From: Tsukamurella sp040611135
GTDB lineage: Bacteria > Actinomycetota > Actinomycetes > Mycobacteriales > Mycobacteriaceae
Direction: 5' to 3'
Assembly (NCBI RefSeq): GCF_040611135.1
Contig: NZ_JBEXNL010000017.1
Coordinates: 27,460-91,459 of the forward strand
Length of the DNA stretch: 64,000 nt
In this document: in pieces, positions 55,158-63,910 of the stretch
Numbering within the stretch: the first letter of the stretch is position 1
Layout: each line of letters starts with the position of its first letter
Notes under the pieces: model-generated
Database searches by the model: none
Told to the model about the DNA's origin: nothing
Seen by the model: only the letters and a program-made list of their open reading frames with translations
Made by a program: the position numbers and the translations under genes

Positions 55158-55186
55158 GGGCACCGTCGGGATTCCCGACGGTGCCC
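55158..55186. terminator. Terminator hairpin after the carboxylase gene
   Basis: A perfect 13-bp stem (GGGCACCGTCGGG with CCCGACGGTGCCC) and 3-nt loop, 20 bp after the stop. The stem is built from two opposed copies of the octamer that recurs throughout the window. Confidence 0.85.
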
Positions 55187-55557
55187 TCCTGCGTTCCCGC
55201 CCCGCCGTCGCGCCGCACCTGGCGCGCCCGCGTCGGCGCTGCCGCAGTGGGTTCCCGCGGGAGTTTCCGCTTCGATCGAGGGTTGCAACCCGATGTTCGG
55301 TGAAGAGTCCCCGCGGGAACCGTCCGCCCCGAGGATCCGAGGCATGCAGAACTGTCACCGATGTCCTGAGACATGACAGCGCGTATGTCGCTCTCTCGGA
55401 TCCTGACCGGTTCGGACACGCCGTCCGAACTGGACGGAATCCGAGTGCCGAGCGAACGACAACCCTATCCGCGCCCAACCGCCCACCGACGCATCCGGGC
55501 CCGCGCCCCTCGCCCAGGCCCGCGGGCCCCGCCCTAGTCCGGCACCTTCGAAGCGAC
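55187..55557. other. Intergenic region, 371 bp
   Basis: No convincing gene. It holds an 8-bp stem GTTCGGAC-N5-GTCCGAAC (55410-55430) and two opposed CCCGCGGGA-type palindromes (about 55250 and 55310). It lies downstream of both flanking genes, so terminator-like structures are expected. Confidence 0.5.
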
Positions 55558-56703
55558 CTACAGCGCGAGGTCGCGCCCGATGATCTCCTTCATGATCTCG
55601 GAGGAGCCCGCCCAGATGCGGGTGACGCGGGCGTCCATCCACGCGCGGGCGGCGCGGTATTCGCGCATGTAGCCGTAGCCGCCGTGCAGCTGCACGCAGG
55701 AGTCCAGCACCTTGTTCTGGATCTCGGCGGAGATGTACTTGACCTTCGCGGCGTCCACGGCGGTGAGCGTGCCCTCGGCGTGCGCGACGACGGCCTGGTC
55801 CACGTAGGCCTGCGCCATCTCGATCTGGGTCACCAGGTCGGCCAGCAGGAACTTGTTGTGTTGGAACGAGCCGATGGACGCGCCGAAGGCCTTGCGCTCG
55901 CGGGCGTACTCGATGGTCTCGGCCAGGATCTGCTTGGCGTGCGCCACGTTGCCCACCGCGGAGCCGATGCGCTCCTGCGGCAGCTTCTCCATCATGTGGT
56001 AGAAACCGCGGTCGACCTCGCCGATCAGGGCGCTCGCGGGCACCCGCAGGTCGGAGTAGAAGAGCTCCGCGGTGTCGGCCTCGGGCTGGCCCACCTTGTC
56101 GAGCTTGCGGCCCCGCTCGAAGCCGGGCAGCGAGCAGTCCACGGCGAACAGCGAGATGCCGCGCGCCTTGGCGTCCGGGTTCGTCTTGGCGGCGATCACC
56201 GCGACGTCGCAGGTGTAGCCGTTGGTGATGAAGGTCTTGGAGCCGTTGAGGATCCAATCGTCGCCGCTGCGCACGGCGGTCGACTTGATCCCGGCCAGGT
56301 CGGATCCGGCGGAGGGCTCGGTCATGCCGATCGCCGCGACGGCCTCACCGGCGGCGATCGCCGGCAGCCACTGCTGCTTCGCCTCGTCGGTGCCCAACCG
56401 CACGATGTACGGCGTGGTGATGTCGAAGTCGATGCCCACCGAGCTGGCGAAGGCCATCGACACCGCCGCGAGCTCCTCCTGGGCCACCGCGTTGAACCGG
56501 TAGTCGCCGGCCTCACCGCCGCCGTAGGACTCGGGGATCTCCAGGCCCAGAACGCCCTGCTCGCCGAGGCCGCGCCACACGTCCCGGGCGATCAGCTTGT
56601 CGTCGATGTACTGCTCGGCGTGCGGCAGCACCTGCTTCTGCAGGTAGTCGCGCACGGCGGAGCCGAATTGCAGGTGGTCGTCGGTGTAGACGGTGCGTTC
56701 CAA
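55558..56703 (-). CDS. Acyl-CoA dehydrogenase
   Basis: A 381-residue FAD enzyme of beta-oxidation type. Signature AIGMTEPSAGSDLAGIKSTA and C-terminal DSCVQLHGGYGYMREYRAAR, with the catalytic Glu in MREY, are present; GSKTFITNGYTCDVAVIAAK is the FAD-contacting strand. Chain length preference cannot be read. It shares its strand and a 13-bp gap with the upstream peroxiredoxin, so cotranscription is likely, perhaps because the oxidase side reaction yields peroxide (inference). Confidence 0.93.
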   Translation of the reverse strand: MERTVYTDDHLQFGSAVRDYLQKQVLPHAEQYIDDKLIARDVWRGLGEQGVLGLEIPESYGGGEAGDYRFNAVAQEELAAVSMAFASSVGIDFDITTPYIVRLGTDEAKQQWLPAIAAGEAVAAIGMTEPSAGSDLAGIKSTAVRSGDDWILNGSKTFITNGYTCDVAVIAAKTNPDAKARGISLFAVDCSLPGFERGRKLDKVGQPEADTAELFYSDLRVPASALIGEVDRGFYHMMEKLPQERIGSAVGNVAHAKQILAETIEYARERKAFGASIGSFQHNKFLLADLVTQIEMAQAYVDQAVVAHAEGTLTAVDAAKVKYISAEIQNKVLDSCVQLHGGYGYMREYRAARAWMDARVTRIWAGSSEIMKEIIGRDLAL

Positions 56704-56716
56704 GGCTGAAGTCCTC

Positions 56717-57190
56717 TCAGAGTTTCAGGTCGCGGCGCAGCTTGGCGACGTGGCCGGTGGCGCGCACGTTGTACTGCGCCACCTCGATGTTCCCCTCCGC
56801 GTCGATGACGAACGTCGACCTGATCACGCCCGTCACGGTCTTGCCGTACATCATCTTCTCACCGAAGGCCCCGTACGCGGTAAGCACCTGCTTATCCGGG
56901 TCGGAGAGGAGCGGGAACGTCAGGCCGTCGCGCTCGACGAACTTCTTCAGCTTCTCCGGCTTGTCGGGGGAGATGCCCAGGACGGTGAGCCCGGCGTCCG
57001 CGAAATCCGAGAGGTTGTCGCGGAAATCGCACGCCTGCTTGGTGCAGCCGGGCGTCATCGCCGCCGGGTAGAAGTAGAGGACAACTCGCTGGCCACGGTA
57101 GTCGGAGAGCGATACGGGGTTATCGTCCTGGTCGGGCAGGGTGAACGACGGTGCCGGATCGCCCGGCTGCAGGCGCGTGGAAGTATTCAT
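56717..57190 (-). CDS. bcp: Thioredoxin-dependent peroxiredoxin (BCP type)
   Basis: A 157-residue peroxiredoxin. The peroxidatic Cys49 is in YPAAMTPGCTKQACDFRD and the resolving Cys54 is five residues on, as in atypical BCP enzymes. The TPGC motif, GISPDKPEKLKKFVERDGLTF and RSTFVIDAEGNI fit the family. ATG at 57190 (MNTSTRLQPGDPAP) gives the usual length; an earlier in-frame start adds seven residues. Confidence 0.92.
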   Translation of the reverse strand: MNTSTRLQPGDPAPSFTLPDQDDNPVSLSDYRGQRVVLYFYPAAMTPGCTKQACDFRDNLSDFADAGLTVLGISPDKPEKLKKFVERDGLTFPLLSDPDKQVLTAYGAFGEKMMYGKTVTGVIRSTFVIDAEGNIEVAQYNVRATGHVAKLRRDLKL

Positions 57191-57257
57191 GCCGGTAACC
57201 GTAGCGGTCACGGCGACCCGGGACGAGGGGGCCGCGCGAGGCGGCGCACCGTCGGGC

Positions 57258-58121
57258 CTAGCGGCGGTAGCCGTTCGACAGGCCGACCAGAAGCTCTGCG
57301 ACCAGGGGGTTCGGCGTCGCGTCGGTGCGCAGCACCGCGGAGACGGGCAGCGTGAACCCGGGTGCCGGCCGGCTCGCGATGCCGGGCTGGCGCGGGTCCT
57401 CGTAGAGGAGGGTCCAGCCCTCGGGGTGGTTGACCAGCTCGAAGGCGACGGGGTGCGCGTCGCGGATCTCCGGCCCGAGCAGCACCTCGAGCCCCTCGGC
57501 CGCGAACACCTTCGCGACCAGGCGGTGCAGGAGCACCTGCCGGTCCGCGGGCGGGAGCAGCAGGGGGTACTGCGCCAGTTCCCGGGGCGACGGTGCGCGG
57601 CCGAGTGCGGTCAGGGGGTGCCGCGTGGAGAAGGCGACGACGGGGTTGTCCACCCACAGCGGCTCGAGGTACAGGCCCGGCTCGTCCAGCCGTCCGCGGA
57701 TCAGTGCGAGGTCCGCCTCGCCGGACTTGACCGCGGCGATGCGCTGCGCGAAGGGCTTGAGGAGGAAGTCGATCTCCGCGCCGGGGTGCCGCTCCCGGAC
57801 CGCCGCGGTCGCGGCGAGCGCCGAGTGCGCGAAGGACATGTTCGCGGCGAGCCGGATCCGGTCGGGCCGGGGGCGCACCGCGTCGACGGCCTCGTCGCGC
57901 AGCCGGAGCAGCTCGCGGGCGCGGGGGAGCAGCGCGTCGCCGGCGGCGGTGAGGGTGACCCGGCGCCCGGCGCGTTCGAACAGCTCCGCGCCGAGCTCCT
58001 TCTCCAACGTGGCGATCTGATGGCTCACGGCCGACTGCGAGACGAAGCACTGCTTGGCCGCGCGGGAGAAGCCGCCGTGGTCGGCGACGGCGACGAGGTA
58101 CTCGAGCTGGCGGAACTCCAT
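57258..58121 (-). CDS. LysR-family transcriptional regulator
   Basis: A 287-residue LysR-type regulator: HTH in residues 1-60 (LEYLVAVADHGGFSRAAKQC, VSQSAVSHQIATLEKELGAE) and a normal effector domain. It is divergent from the NADH dehydrogenase gene across 124 bp that contain an 11-bp inverted repeat, so control of ndh is possible. It resembles the LysR protein at 1516-2403 in its N-terminus only as any two family members do. Confidence 0.9.
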   Translation of the reverse strand: MEFRQLEYLVAVADHGGFSRAAKQCFVSQSAVSHQIATLEKELGAELFERAGRRVTLTAAGDALLPRARELLRLRDEAVDAVRPRPDRIRLAANMSFAHSALAATAAVRERHPGAEIDFLLKPFAQRIAAVKSGEADLALIRGRLDEPGLYLEPLWVDNPVVAFSTRHPLTALGRAPSPRELAQYPLLLPPADRQVLLHRLVAKVFAAEGLEVLLGPEIRDAHPVAFELVNHPEGWTLLYEDPRQPGIASRPAPGFTLPVSAVLRTDATPNPLVAELLVGLSNGYRR

Positions 58122-58171
58122 ACCGCCATTCTATGAACAGAACAGATCGACAGCATCGTCAGGGAGGCGAT

Positions 58172-58213
58172 CTACCAGGTTGAAGCGCAGGAACTCATGC
58201 ACCAACCTGGTAG
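58172..58213. promoter_or_regulatory. Inverted repeat upstream of ndh
   Basis: Perfect 11-bp arms CTACCAGGTTG (58172-58182) and CAACCTGGTAG (58203-58213) with a 20-nt spacer, in the interval between the LysR gene and ndh. It may be a LysR operator or a leader hairpin; it sits 33-74 bp before the ndh start. Confidence 0.6.
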
Positions 58214-58245
58214 TAGACAACGACGTCTTGAAGGAGGAGATGATC

Positions 58246-59562
58246 ATGCGCAACACCCACGTCGTGGTGATCGGCTCGGGATTCGGTGGCCTCGCCGCCG
58301 CGAAGCAGCTCGCGAAGTCGGACATCGAGACCACGCTGATCTCGGCGAACGGCACCCACCTCTTCCAGCCCCTGCTGTACCAGGTGGCCACCGGCGTCAC
58401 CGCGGGCGAGCGCATCGCGCCGCCCATCGCGGACGTGCTCCGCGGTCGGCGCACCGTCGACGCGATCACCGGTTACGTCACCGAGGTCGATGCCGAGCGC
58501 AAGGTGGTCACCTACGCCACCGCCGACGGCATCGAGCAGATCGGCTACACCTACCTCATCGTCGCCGCGGGCGCCGCGCAGGCGTACTTCGGCCACGACG
58601 AGTGGGCCGACCGCACCTTCGCCCTCAAGACCCTCGAGGACGCCGAGACTCTCCGGACACGGCTGCGCGCCGCCTTCGACGCCCCCGCCGAGAGCCCCGC
58701 GCGCACCGTCGTGGTGGTCGGCGCCGGCGCCACGGGCGTCGAGGTCGCGGGCCAGGTCGCCGAGCTCGCCCGGCGCTTCCACGACGACGCGCAGGTCCGC
58801 ATCCACCTGGTCGAGGGCGCCGACGACGTGCTGCCCTTCTACGGCGGCACCCTCTCGGGCTACACCCGGGCCGCGCTGGAGAAGGCGGGTGTCACGGTGC
58901 ACACCGGCACGTTCGTCACCGCGATCGAGGACGACGTCGTCACCGTCAAGGACACGGCGGGCGCCGAGCGCGAGATCGCCGCGGGCACCGTCGTCTGGTC
59001 GGCCGGCGTCAAGGCCACACCGCTCGCCGGGGTGATCGCCGAGGCCACGGGCTGCGAGACCGACCGCGCGGGCCGCCTGCTCATCAACCGTGACCTGACG
59101 GTCGGTGGCCGTGCGGACGTCTTCGCGCTCGGCGACATGACCAGCTTGAACGGGCTGCCCGGCCAGAGCCCCGTCGCGATGCAGCAGGGCCGGCACGCCG
59201 CCGACGTGATCCGCGGGAAGAAGGGTCCGGGTACGCACTTCCGCTACCTCGACAAGGGCAGCATGGCGATGATCGATACCCCGCACGCCGTGCTCCAGCC
59301 GCCGATGGGCCTGCCGGGCATGACCGGCGTCCTCGCGTGGGCCGGCTGGCTGGCCGTGCACCTCTACTACCTGGCGGGCATGGGCAACCGCGTCGCGGTC
59401 CTCGTCGATTGGCTGCGCGCTTTCGTCGGCACGGCCCGTCCGGGCTTCGACGGTGCGCCGACGGTCACCGTCGAACCCGTTACCGCGGACGCGGCCGAGG
59501 CGCTACCCGGTCTTCGCGTTGCCGGCGCGCCAGACGTCCCACGGGACGTTCCAGTCGCCTAG
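58246..59562 (+). CDS. ndh: Type II NADH dehydrogenase
   Basis: A 438-residue, non-proton-pumping NADH:quinone oxidoreductase at the inner face of the membrane. FAD motif GSGFGGLAAAKQLAKS, NAD motif VVVGAGATGVEVAGQVAEL, VWSAGVKATPL and VFALGDMTSLNGLPGQSPVAMQ are in the standard order. The C-terminal GVLAWAGWLAVHLYYLAGMG is the membrane-anchoring part. AAGGAGGAG lies eight bases before the chosen ATG; an ATG six bases earlier is too close to it. The last 60 bp overlap the convergent L,D-transpeptidase gene. Confidence 0.93.
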   Translation: MRNTHVVVIGSGFGGLAAAKQLAKSDIETTLISANGTHLFQPLLYQVATGVTAGERIAPPIADVLRGRRTVDAITGYVTEVDAERKVVTYATADGIEQIGYTYLIVAAGAAQAYFGHDEWADRTFALKTLEDAETLRTRLRAAFDAPAESPARTVVVVGAGATGVEVAGQVAELARRFHDDAQVRIHLVEGADDVLPFYGGTLSGYTRAALEKAGVTVHTGTFVTAIEDDVVTVKDTAGAEREIAAGTVVWSAGVKATPLAGVIAEATGCETDRAGRLLINRDLTVGGRADVFALGDMTSLNGLPGQSPVAMQQGRHAADVIRGKKGPGTHFRYLDKGSMAMIDTPHAVLQPPMGLPGMTGVLAWAGWLAVHLYYLAGMGNRVAVLVDWLRAFVGTARPGFDGAPTVTVEPVTADAAEALPGLRVAGAPDVPRDVPVA

Positions 59563-60723
59563 CCCGTCGTTGCCCTCGAGGGTCGGGGCGATGGTGTCGG
59601 TGACCTTGACGATGTCGCCCCGGCGCGTGTTCTGGAGGAACCAGAGCGCGTTGTCGGGGCTGACGTTGAGGCAGCCGTGGCTCGCGTTGCTCACGCCCTG
59701 CTGGCTGATCGACCACGGGGCGCTGTGCACGTAGATGCCGCTGTAGGACATCTGGGTCGCGTAGTCCACGAGGGTGCGGTATCCGTTGGCGGAGTTGACC
59801 GGAACGCCGTACGTGGACGAGTCCATGATCATCTGATCGCGGTGGTCGCCGATCATGTAGATCCCGTTGGGGGTGGCGTTGTTCGGCTCGCCCATCGAGG
59901 TGGGCATCGTCTTGACCAGCTTGCCGTTGCGGCTGATCCGGACGATCTTGTCCTTGTCGGAGACGGTGGCGATCACCTCATCGCCGATGGTGAACTTGGT
60001 CGACGCGTCCTTCTGGCCGAAGGTGCCGTTGCCGAGGTCCACGCCGTAGATCTTCACGTCCACGCTGACCTTGGTGCCGGGCTTGAAGTAGTTCTGCGGC
60101 CGCCAGCGCACCTCGGTCGGGCTGATCCAGTAGAAGGCGCCCTCGACCGGCGGCTCGGTGACGACGGTGATGGCGCGCTGCGCGGCGACCCGGTCCTTGA
60201 TCGCCTCGTCGAACTTCACGCCGACGGTCTGCCCCACGCCCACCACCGTCTCGCCGACGGTGCTGAAGTACGCCTGGGTCTGGTTGTTCGGCGACTGCGT
60301 GCTGAAGGTCTCGTTGGCCACGTTCACGCCGCCGACGCCGTTGGCCTCCGCGCGCAGCGTGTACTGCTTGTTGTAGCCGAGCACCTCCGAGTTGCTCCAG
60401 GAGCGGCCGTCGTCGCTGAGCTTGCCGGCCACCTCCTTGCCGTCCGGGTTGGTCATCACGACCTTGGTGAGGGTGCCGCCGTTGGCCGTGATCTTGACCG
60501 GAAGGCCGGGCTGCACGTCGACCGCGCCGTTCTTGACGCTCGAGGTGATCTGCGGGCGCAGCAGGTCGAAGAAGGGCGTCGAGTCGGTGATCTTCTGGCT
60601 CGCGTCCGGCAGCGGCATCGCGTCGTTCGCCGAGGTCGTGCAGCTCGCGACCAGGGCGGCGGTGACGGCCGTTGCGACCACCACCGTCAGGGCACGACGG
60701 GACACGACGGGGCGGATGCGCAT
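59503..60723 (-). CDS. L,D-transpeptidase, LdtMt2-like lipoprotein
   Basis: A 406-residue cell-wall enzyme forming 3-3 cross-links in peptidoglycan. Signal peptide with lipobox VASC (Cys28); two Ig-like domains at about 50-250; YkuD catalytic domain at about 250-375 with SGIYVHSAPW and H349-G350-C351 (SHGCLNVSP). The C-terminal subdomain ends DWNVPWDVWRAG. This is the domain layout of mycobacterial LdtMt2, a carbapenem target. The 3' end overlaps ndh by 60 bp. Confidence 0.94.
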   Translation of the reverse strand: MRIRPVVSRRALTVVVATAVTAALVASCTTSANDAMPLPDASQKITDSTPFFDLLRPQITSSVKNGAVDVQPGLPVKITANGGTLTKVVMTNPDGKEVAGKLSDDGRSWSNSEVLGYNKQYTLRAEANGVGGVNVANETFSTQSPNNQTQAYFSTVGETVVGVGQTVGVKFDEAIKDRVAAQRAITVVTEPPVEGAFYWISPTEVRWRPQNYFKPGTKVSVDVKIYGVDLGNGTFGQKDASTKFTIGDEVIATVSDKDKIVRISRNGKLVKTMPTSMGEPNNATPNGIYMIGDHRDQMIMDSSTYGVPVNSANGYRTLVDYATQMSYSGIYVHSAPWSISQQGVSNASHGCLNVSPDNALWFLQNTRRGDIVKVTDTIAPTLEGNDGLGDWNVPWDVWRAGNAKTG

Positions 60724-60832
60724 GCTTCTTCACTCCAGGAGGCTGTCGACGGGGTCGGCACGACCGATTGCTCCTGATTCTACCGGGGTCCGCGCGGGTC
60801 GGGGCGGTACGGTGCGGGGGTGAGCGACGACG

Positions 60833-61057
60833 GTGACCGGCGCGGGTCCGGTGCGCGGCCGAAAGGGGCCGTGGGGCGACAAGGGCTACAACAAGCTGGC
60901 CCTGGGCAGCGCTCTCGGGGTGGCCCTCGGTGCCGTGGTCGGGGTGGCGCTCGGCAACGGGACGATGGGCATCGTGATCGGTCTGGCGTTGGGCATCGCC
61001 CTCGCCGGGGCGTTCGGCTACCGGTCCGGCGGGGACGACGGTGACGGCACGGACTGA
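60833..61057 (+). CDS. Small glycine-zipper membrane protein
   Basis: A 74-residue protein with two glycine-rich transmembrane helices (LALGSALGVALGAVVGVALG, GIVIGLALGIALAGAFGY). GTG start. Another GTG at 60820 in a different frame begins the sequence MSDDGDRRGSGARPKG, which reads naturally into the membrane frame if one G of the GGGG run at 60865-60868 is removed. The true start is therefore uncertain. Function unknown. Confidence 0.55.
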   Translation: MTGAGPVRGRKGPWGDKGYNKLALGSALGVALGAVVGVALGNGTMGIVIGLALGIALAGAFGYRSGGDDGDGTD

Positions 61058-61101
61058 GCCGGTCGGCCTGCGGTAGCCCGGCCGGCAGGGGAGTCGTGGG
61101 G

Positions 61102-61154
61102 GAGCCTGGGGAGAACGCTGCGGGCGACAGGTGAGGTGGTTGCTCCCCAGGCTC
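61102..61154. repeat. 12-bp inverted repeat at the core/island boundary
   Basis: Perfect arms GAGCCTGGGGAG (61102-61113) and CTCCCCAGGCTC (61143-61154) with a 29-nt spacer. Immediately afterwards base composition turns A+T-rich (AATAACTTACTGAGACTAAT). Could be a terminator or part of an element end. Confidence 0.55.
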
Positions 61155-61192
61155 GATCGAAGAATAACTTACTGAGACTAATAGTTTAAGGT

Positions 61193-61526
61193 TCAGATCG
61201 TGTGATCTCGAACGGTCGCCGGGCGATTGTGCGAGGAGTTGTCGACGCCGGTTAGTCCTGTTGCCAAGTGCATCCGCCGGACGGGGCCGACGCCGAGTTG
61301 GCGCACGAGCCGGTGCCCCGCGATGTCGGTGATGCTCACCGTCCGAGTCTGGGGGCGCCGAGACGACAGTTGGGTAGGGCTGCAGGTCAGAAGCCTCTGC
61401 CTCGAATGCGCGCAACAGCAGCCGGGAAGCGGCCTGCGATGTTGCCTCGGACGACGTTCGGTATCCCCAATACGCTGCCGCAGCGTACAAGACCAGGGCC
61501 TGCCGCGATTGAGGGGCGATTGCCAT
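61193..61526 (-). pseudogene. Possible frameshifted hypothetical gene
   Basis: The minus strand reads MAIAPQSRQALVLYAAAAYW... from 61526 in one frame to about 61350. A natural-looking sequence (VSITDIAGHRLVRQLGVGPV) then continues to a TGA at 61193-61195 in the next frame. Together they would give one protein of about 110 residues with a single frameshift. No family recognised. The remainder of 61058-61810 shows no other supportable gene. Confidence 0.3.
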
Positions 61527-61810
61527 GGGGCTGACGGTACTGGGGCGGATTGGGGTCAGGCCCCGACCTCTCGAGGTCGGTGGACTTCCCCCGGCATGAA
61601 GCTCGGCACCGGCTGCCCGCCGCAGTCGTGGAGTTACGCCTCTACATCGTGGCCCGTTTTTCCTCCCGTAGCCGAGGCTGACCTCGTCGCGAGCTGTCGC
61701 TCTTGTGTCATGTTCAGGGCAGTCGAGTCTTAGGCCGGGAGGCCAAGGCGATCCGTGCCGAGGTGCGGTGGCGGGGACCGGGCGGGAGTCCGATTCTGTC
61801 GACTGAACGG

Positions 61811-62599
61811 GTGAACCTTGTGCGAACAGCGATCGCGACCCAGGACGGCTGCTACTTTCATTGCGTGCACAAGTGGGGATTCCGGAGCCGCTCTACCCGT
61901 GGGGTTGTGTCTGCCACCCCGGCCAGACAGCTGGCCGGTGACCCTGCCGCCGCGAAATCGGCGGCAAACGAGCACCTTCGTCTCGTGCTTCTATGTCAGA
62001 GAGAAGTGCGATCGACGGATGAGGTGCTCTCGAGATTTTGGAGCATCCTCAGTCCCGCGTTCGAATCGTTGGAGGAATGCACCCGCACGGCAGAGAGGTG
62101 TTTTCATGCCGGTGCTTATAGTGCGTTCTGGCAGGCAATCGAGGAATCTGGAGTACATCTCAGCTTGATCACCGACAATCTTGACGGATTTCAATTTGCA
62201 ATTCATGCTCGAGCTCGAATGGATCGTCGCCTCGCAACGGAACTAAATGAACCCACAACAGAGTCGCCTGTGTCGATGGCGATGGTTTCGGACATCGCGA
62301 TTGGGGCCAGGTCGGCGTCTGACCGAATTGATAGACTGGTTGCGCGAGCTCAAACTGATTTCAAGTTCGCCGCCATCTATGAGCAGCGCAGAGCGAACGC
62401 AATTCTGATCGCCGGGTTCAATGATCTAGGTGCCGCGATTCATTCACTCTCGGATACGCTGTCGAGCAAACTTGATGAGGTGATTCGGTCGATCGATGGT
62501 GCTTCGTACCGAGCTGACCTGGCGTCGAACCGTGCAAGCGAACGCTCGTTGGAGGCGAACATGATGCTGGACAATATCCAACATCGCCAGCCTCGCTAA
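61811..62599 (+). CDS. Orphan hypothetical protein of lower G+C
   Basis: An open frame of about 262 residues from a GTG at 61811; starts at 61703 or 61907 are equally possible. From residue about 55 on it looks genuine: helical segments SRFWSILSPAFESLEECTRT and AFWQAIEESGVHLSLITDNL, and a C-terminal coiled coil (LSDTLSSKLDEVIRSIDG, ASNRASERSLEANMMLDNIQ). Many A/T-ending codons set it apart from the rest of the window, pointing to recent transfer. No known domain. Confidence 0.55.
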   Translation: MNLVRTAIATQDGCYFHCVHKWGFRSRSTRGVVSATPARQLAGDPAAAKSAANEHLRLVLLCQREVRSTDEVLSRFWSILSPAFESLEECTRTAERCFHAGAYSAFWQAIEESGVHLSLITDNLDGFQFAIHARARMDRRLATELNEPTTESPVSMAMVSDIAIGARSASDRIDRLVARAQTDFKFAAIYEQRRANAILIAGFNDLGAAIHSLSDTLSSKLDEVIRSIDGASYRADLASNRASERSLEANMMLDNIQHRQPR

Positions 62600-62860
62600 C
62601 ACGCACCATTGTGGAAGACCTCGGCGGTGTCAATTCCTGTAGGGAACAGTGCTGGCGAGGAATAGTTTCTTCGGAAATTCGGTGGGGTGTCCTGTTCAGT
62701 CCGACTCCACTGGTGGTGCGTATGTTGACCGGAGTGAGGTAGGGAGAGATGCCCTCGTAAGCAGGTAGGGAATGTTGAGTGCGACGCCTTGATCCAACCA
62801 CTCGGGAGAGGCGTCAGCGGGCTACTGGCTAAGGGCGCCGTGTCGGGCAGATCACTGCGA
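62600..62860. other. Intergenic region without recognised gene
   Basis: About 260 bp of mixed composition between the orphan gene and the IS3 remnant. Open frames here have no protein-like character; nothing further is supported. Confidence 0.5.
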
Positions 62861-63184
62861 GGCCCCGGAGTTCGGATACCGGCTCCTCACTGACGAGGCC
62901 GAGGCGGCAGGCCGTCGATATGTGGCCGGACGGCGTGGCAGATTTGCTGCGCCAACGGCTGGTGGTCGAGCTTCGGGAAGAAGCGCGGCAAGGGCGGCAA
63001 GAAGCCCGGGCCGCCGGTGCACGATGACCTGGTCGAACGCGACTTCACCGCTGAGTCCCGAACGGGTTGTGGCTGACGGATATCACCGAGCACTGGACCG
63101 ACGAGGGCAAGCTCTACCTGTGCGCGATCAAGGACGCCTGCTCGGGGCGGATCGTCGGCTTCAGCATCGACTCCCCGGTAAAGC
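62861..63184 (+). pseudogene. IS3-family transposase (orfB) remnant
   Basis: Pieces of an IS3 orfB in successive frames: FGYRLLTDEAEAAG, then CCANGWWSSFGKKRGKGGKK and PGPPVHDDLVERDFTAES, then after a one-base loss near 63057 PNGLWLTDITEHWTDEGKLY and LCAIKDACSGRIVGFSIDS. The first catalytic Asp of the DDE core is in LTDITEH. At least two frameshifts and loss of the rest of the DDE core make it inactive. It is cut at 63185 by the ISL3 element. Confidence 0.8.
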
Positions 63185-63910
63185 GGCTCTTCAAGCTTGA
63201 GCGGACAGTCCCTGGTCAGAGGCGCGGCGTGTCGGTGACGTGAGGAGCCCCTGGTCTCCGGAAATCTGGATGTTGCGACACATTCCGATTTCGGTGAGGA
63301 GTACCAGGGGCATGAGCGCGCGTACTTCGTTGTTGCTGGGCCTGGAAGGTCTGCAGGTCACGAGCGTTTCGGCGCTGCCGGACAGGACGCGGCTGGTGGA
63401 GGTGATCAACTGTGATTCGAAGGCTGCCGCGTGCCCGTCATGTGGTGTCGTCTCGACCTTCGTCAAGGATCATGCGGTCACGTATCCACGCGATCTGCGC
63501 TATGGGGATGATCCAATCCGATTGCGCTGGCGGAAGACTCGATACCGATGCCGCAACGATGCGTGTGATCGGGCGACGTTCACTGACCGGATCAGTGAGG
63601 TTCCGGCGCGGCGCCGGACCACCACCCGGTTGCGCACCCAGATCGGGCGGGACATCGGCGAGAACGCCCGGTCGGTGGTCGAGGTCGCGGCAGCAGCGGG
63701 CGTGTCGTGGCCGACCGCGCATGCCGCGTTCGTCGAGCACGCAGAGCAGGTACTGGCCGCGCCGGCACCCGTGCGCGTGCTGGGGATCGACGAGACCCGC
63801 CGCGGCAAGCCCCGCTGGGTCCGTGACGCGACTGGTCGGCGGTGGGTGCGGGTTGATCGTGGGACACCGGGTTCGTCGATATCAGCGGCGATCAGGGCTT
63901 GTTAGCCTCG
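63185..63910 (+). mobile_element. ISL3-family insertion sequence, left part
   Basis: Left terminal repeat begins GGCTCTTCAAGC at 63185, typical of ISL3 ends, directly abutting the IS3 remnant. A 127-bp leader precedes the transposase gene. Homology to an ISL3 transposase stops near 63905, so only the 5' half of the element is seen here. Confidence 0.75.
63312..63905 (+). pseudogene. ISL3-family transposase, frameshifted and truncated
   Basis: From ATG 63312 (MSARTSLLLGLEGLQVTSVS) the protein has the ISL3 zinc ribbon (ACPSCGVVSTF and YRCRNDACDRATF), the HTH region RTQIGRDIGENARSVVEVAA and the DDE start VRVLGIDETRRGKPRWVRD. A base is missing near 63859-63860: the frame continues as WDTGFVDISGDQGLLA in the next phase. 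It then departs from the family, ending IFHEVAVPS. Inactive as read. Confidence 0.82.

Noticed and set aside
49559..55345. Open frame of 1928 codons antisense to the carboxylase
   Set aside because: Same compositional artefact; all carboxylase motifs are on the plus strand.
61227..61733. Plus-strand open frame of 168 codons in the intergenic part of the island
   Set aside because: Cys/Trp/Ser-rich translation without secondary-structure pattern or plausible ribosome site.
62418..62801. Minus-strand open frame overlapping the orphan gene end
   Set aside because: No protein-like pattern; it mostly overlaps the better-supported orphan gene and noncoding sequence.
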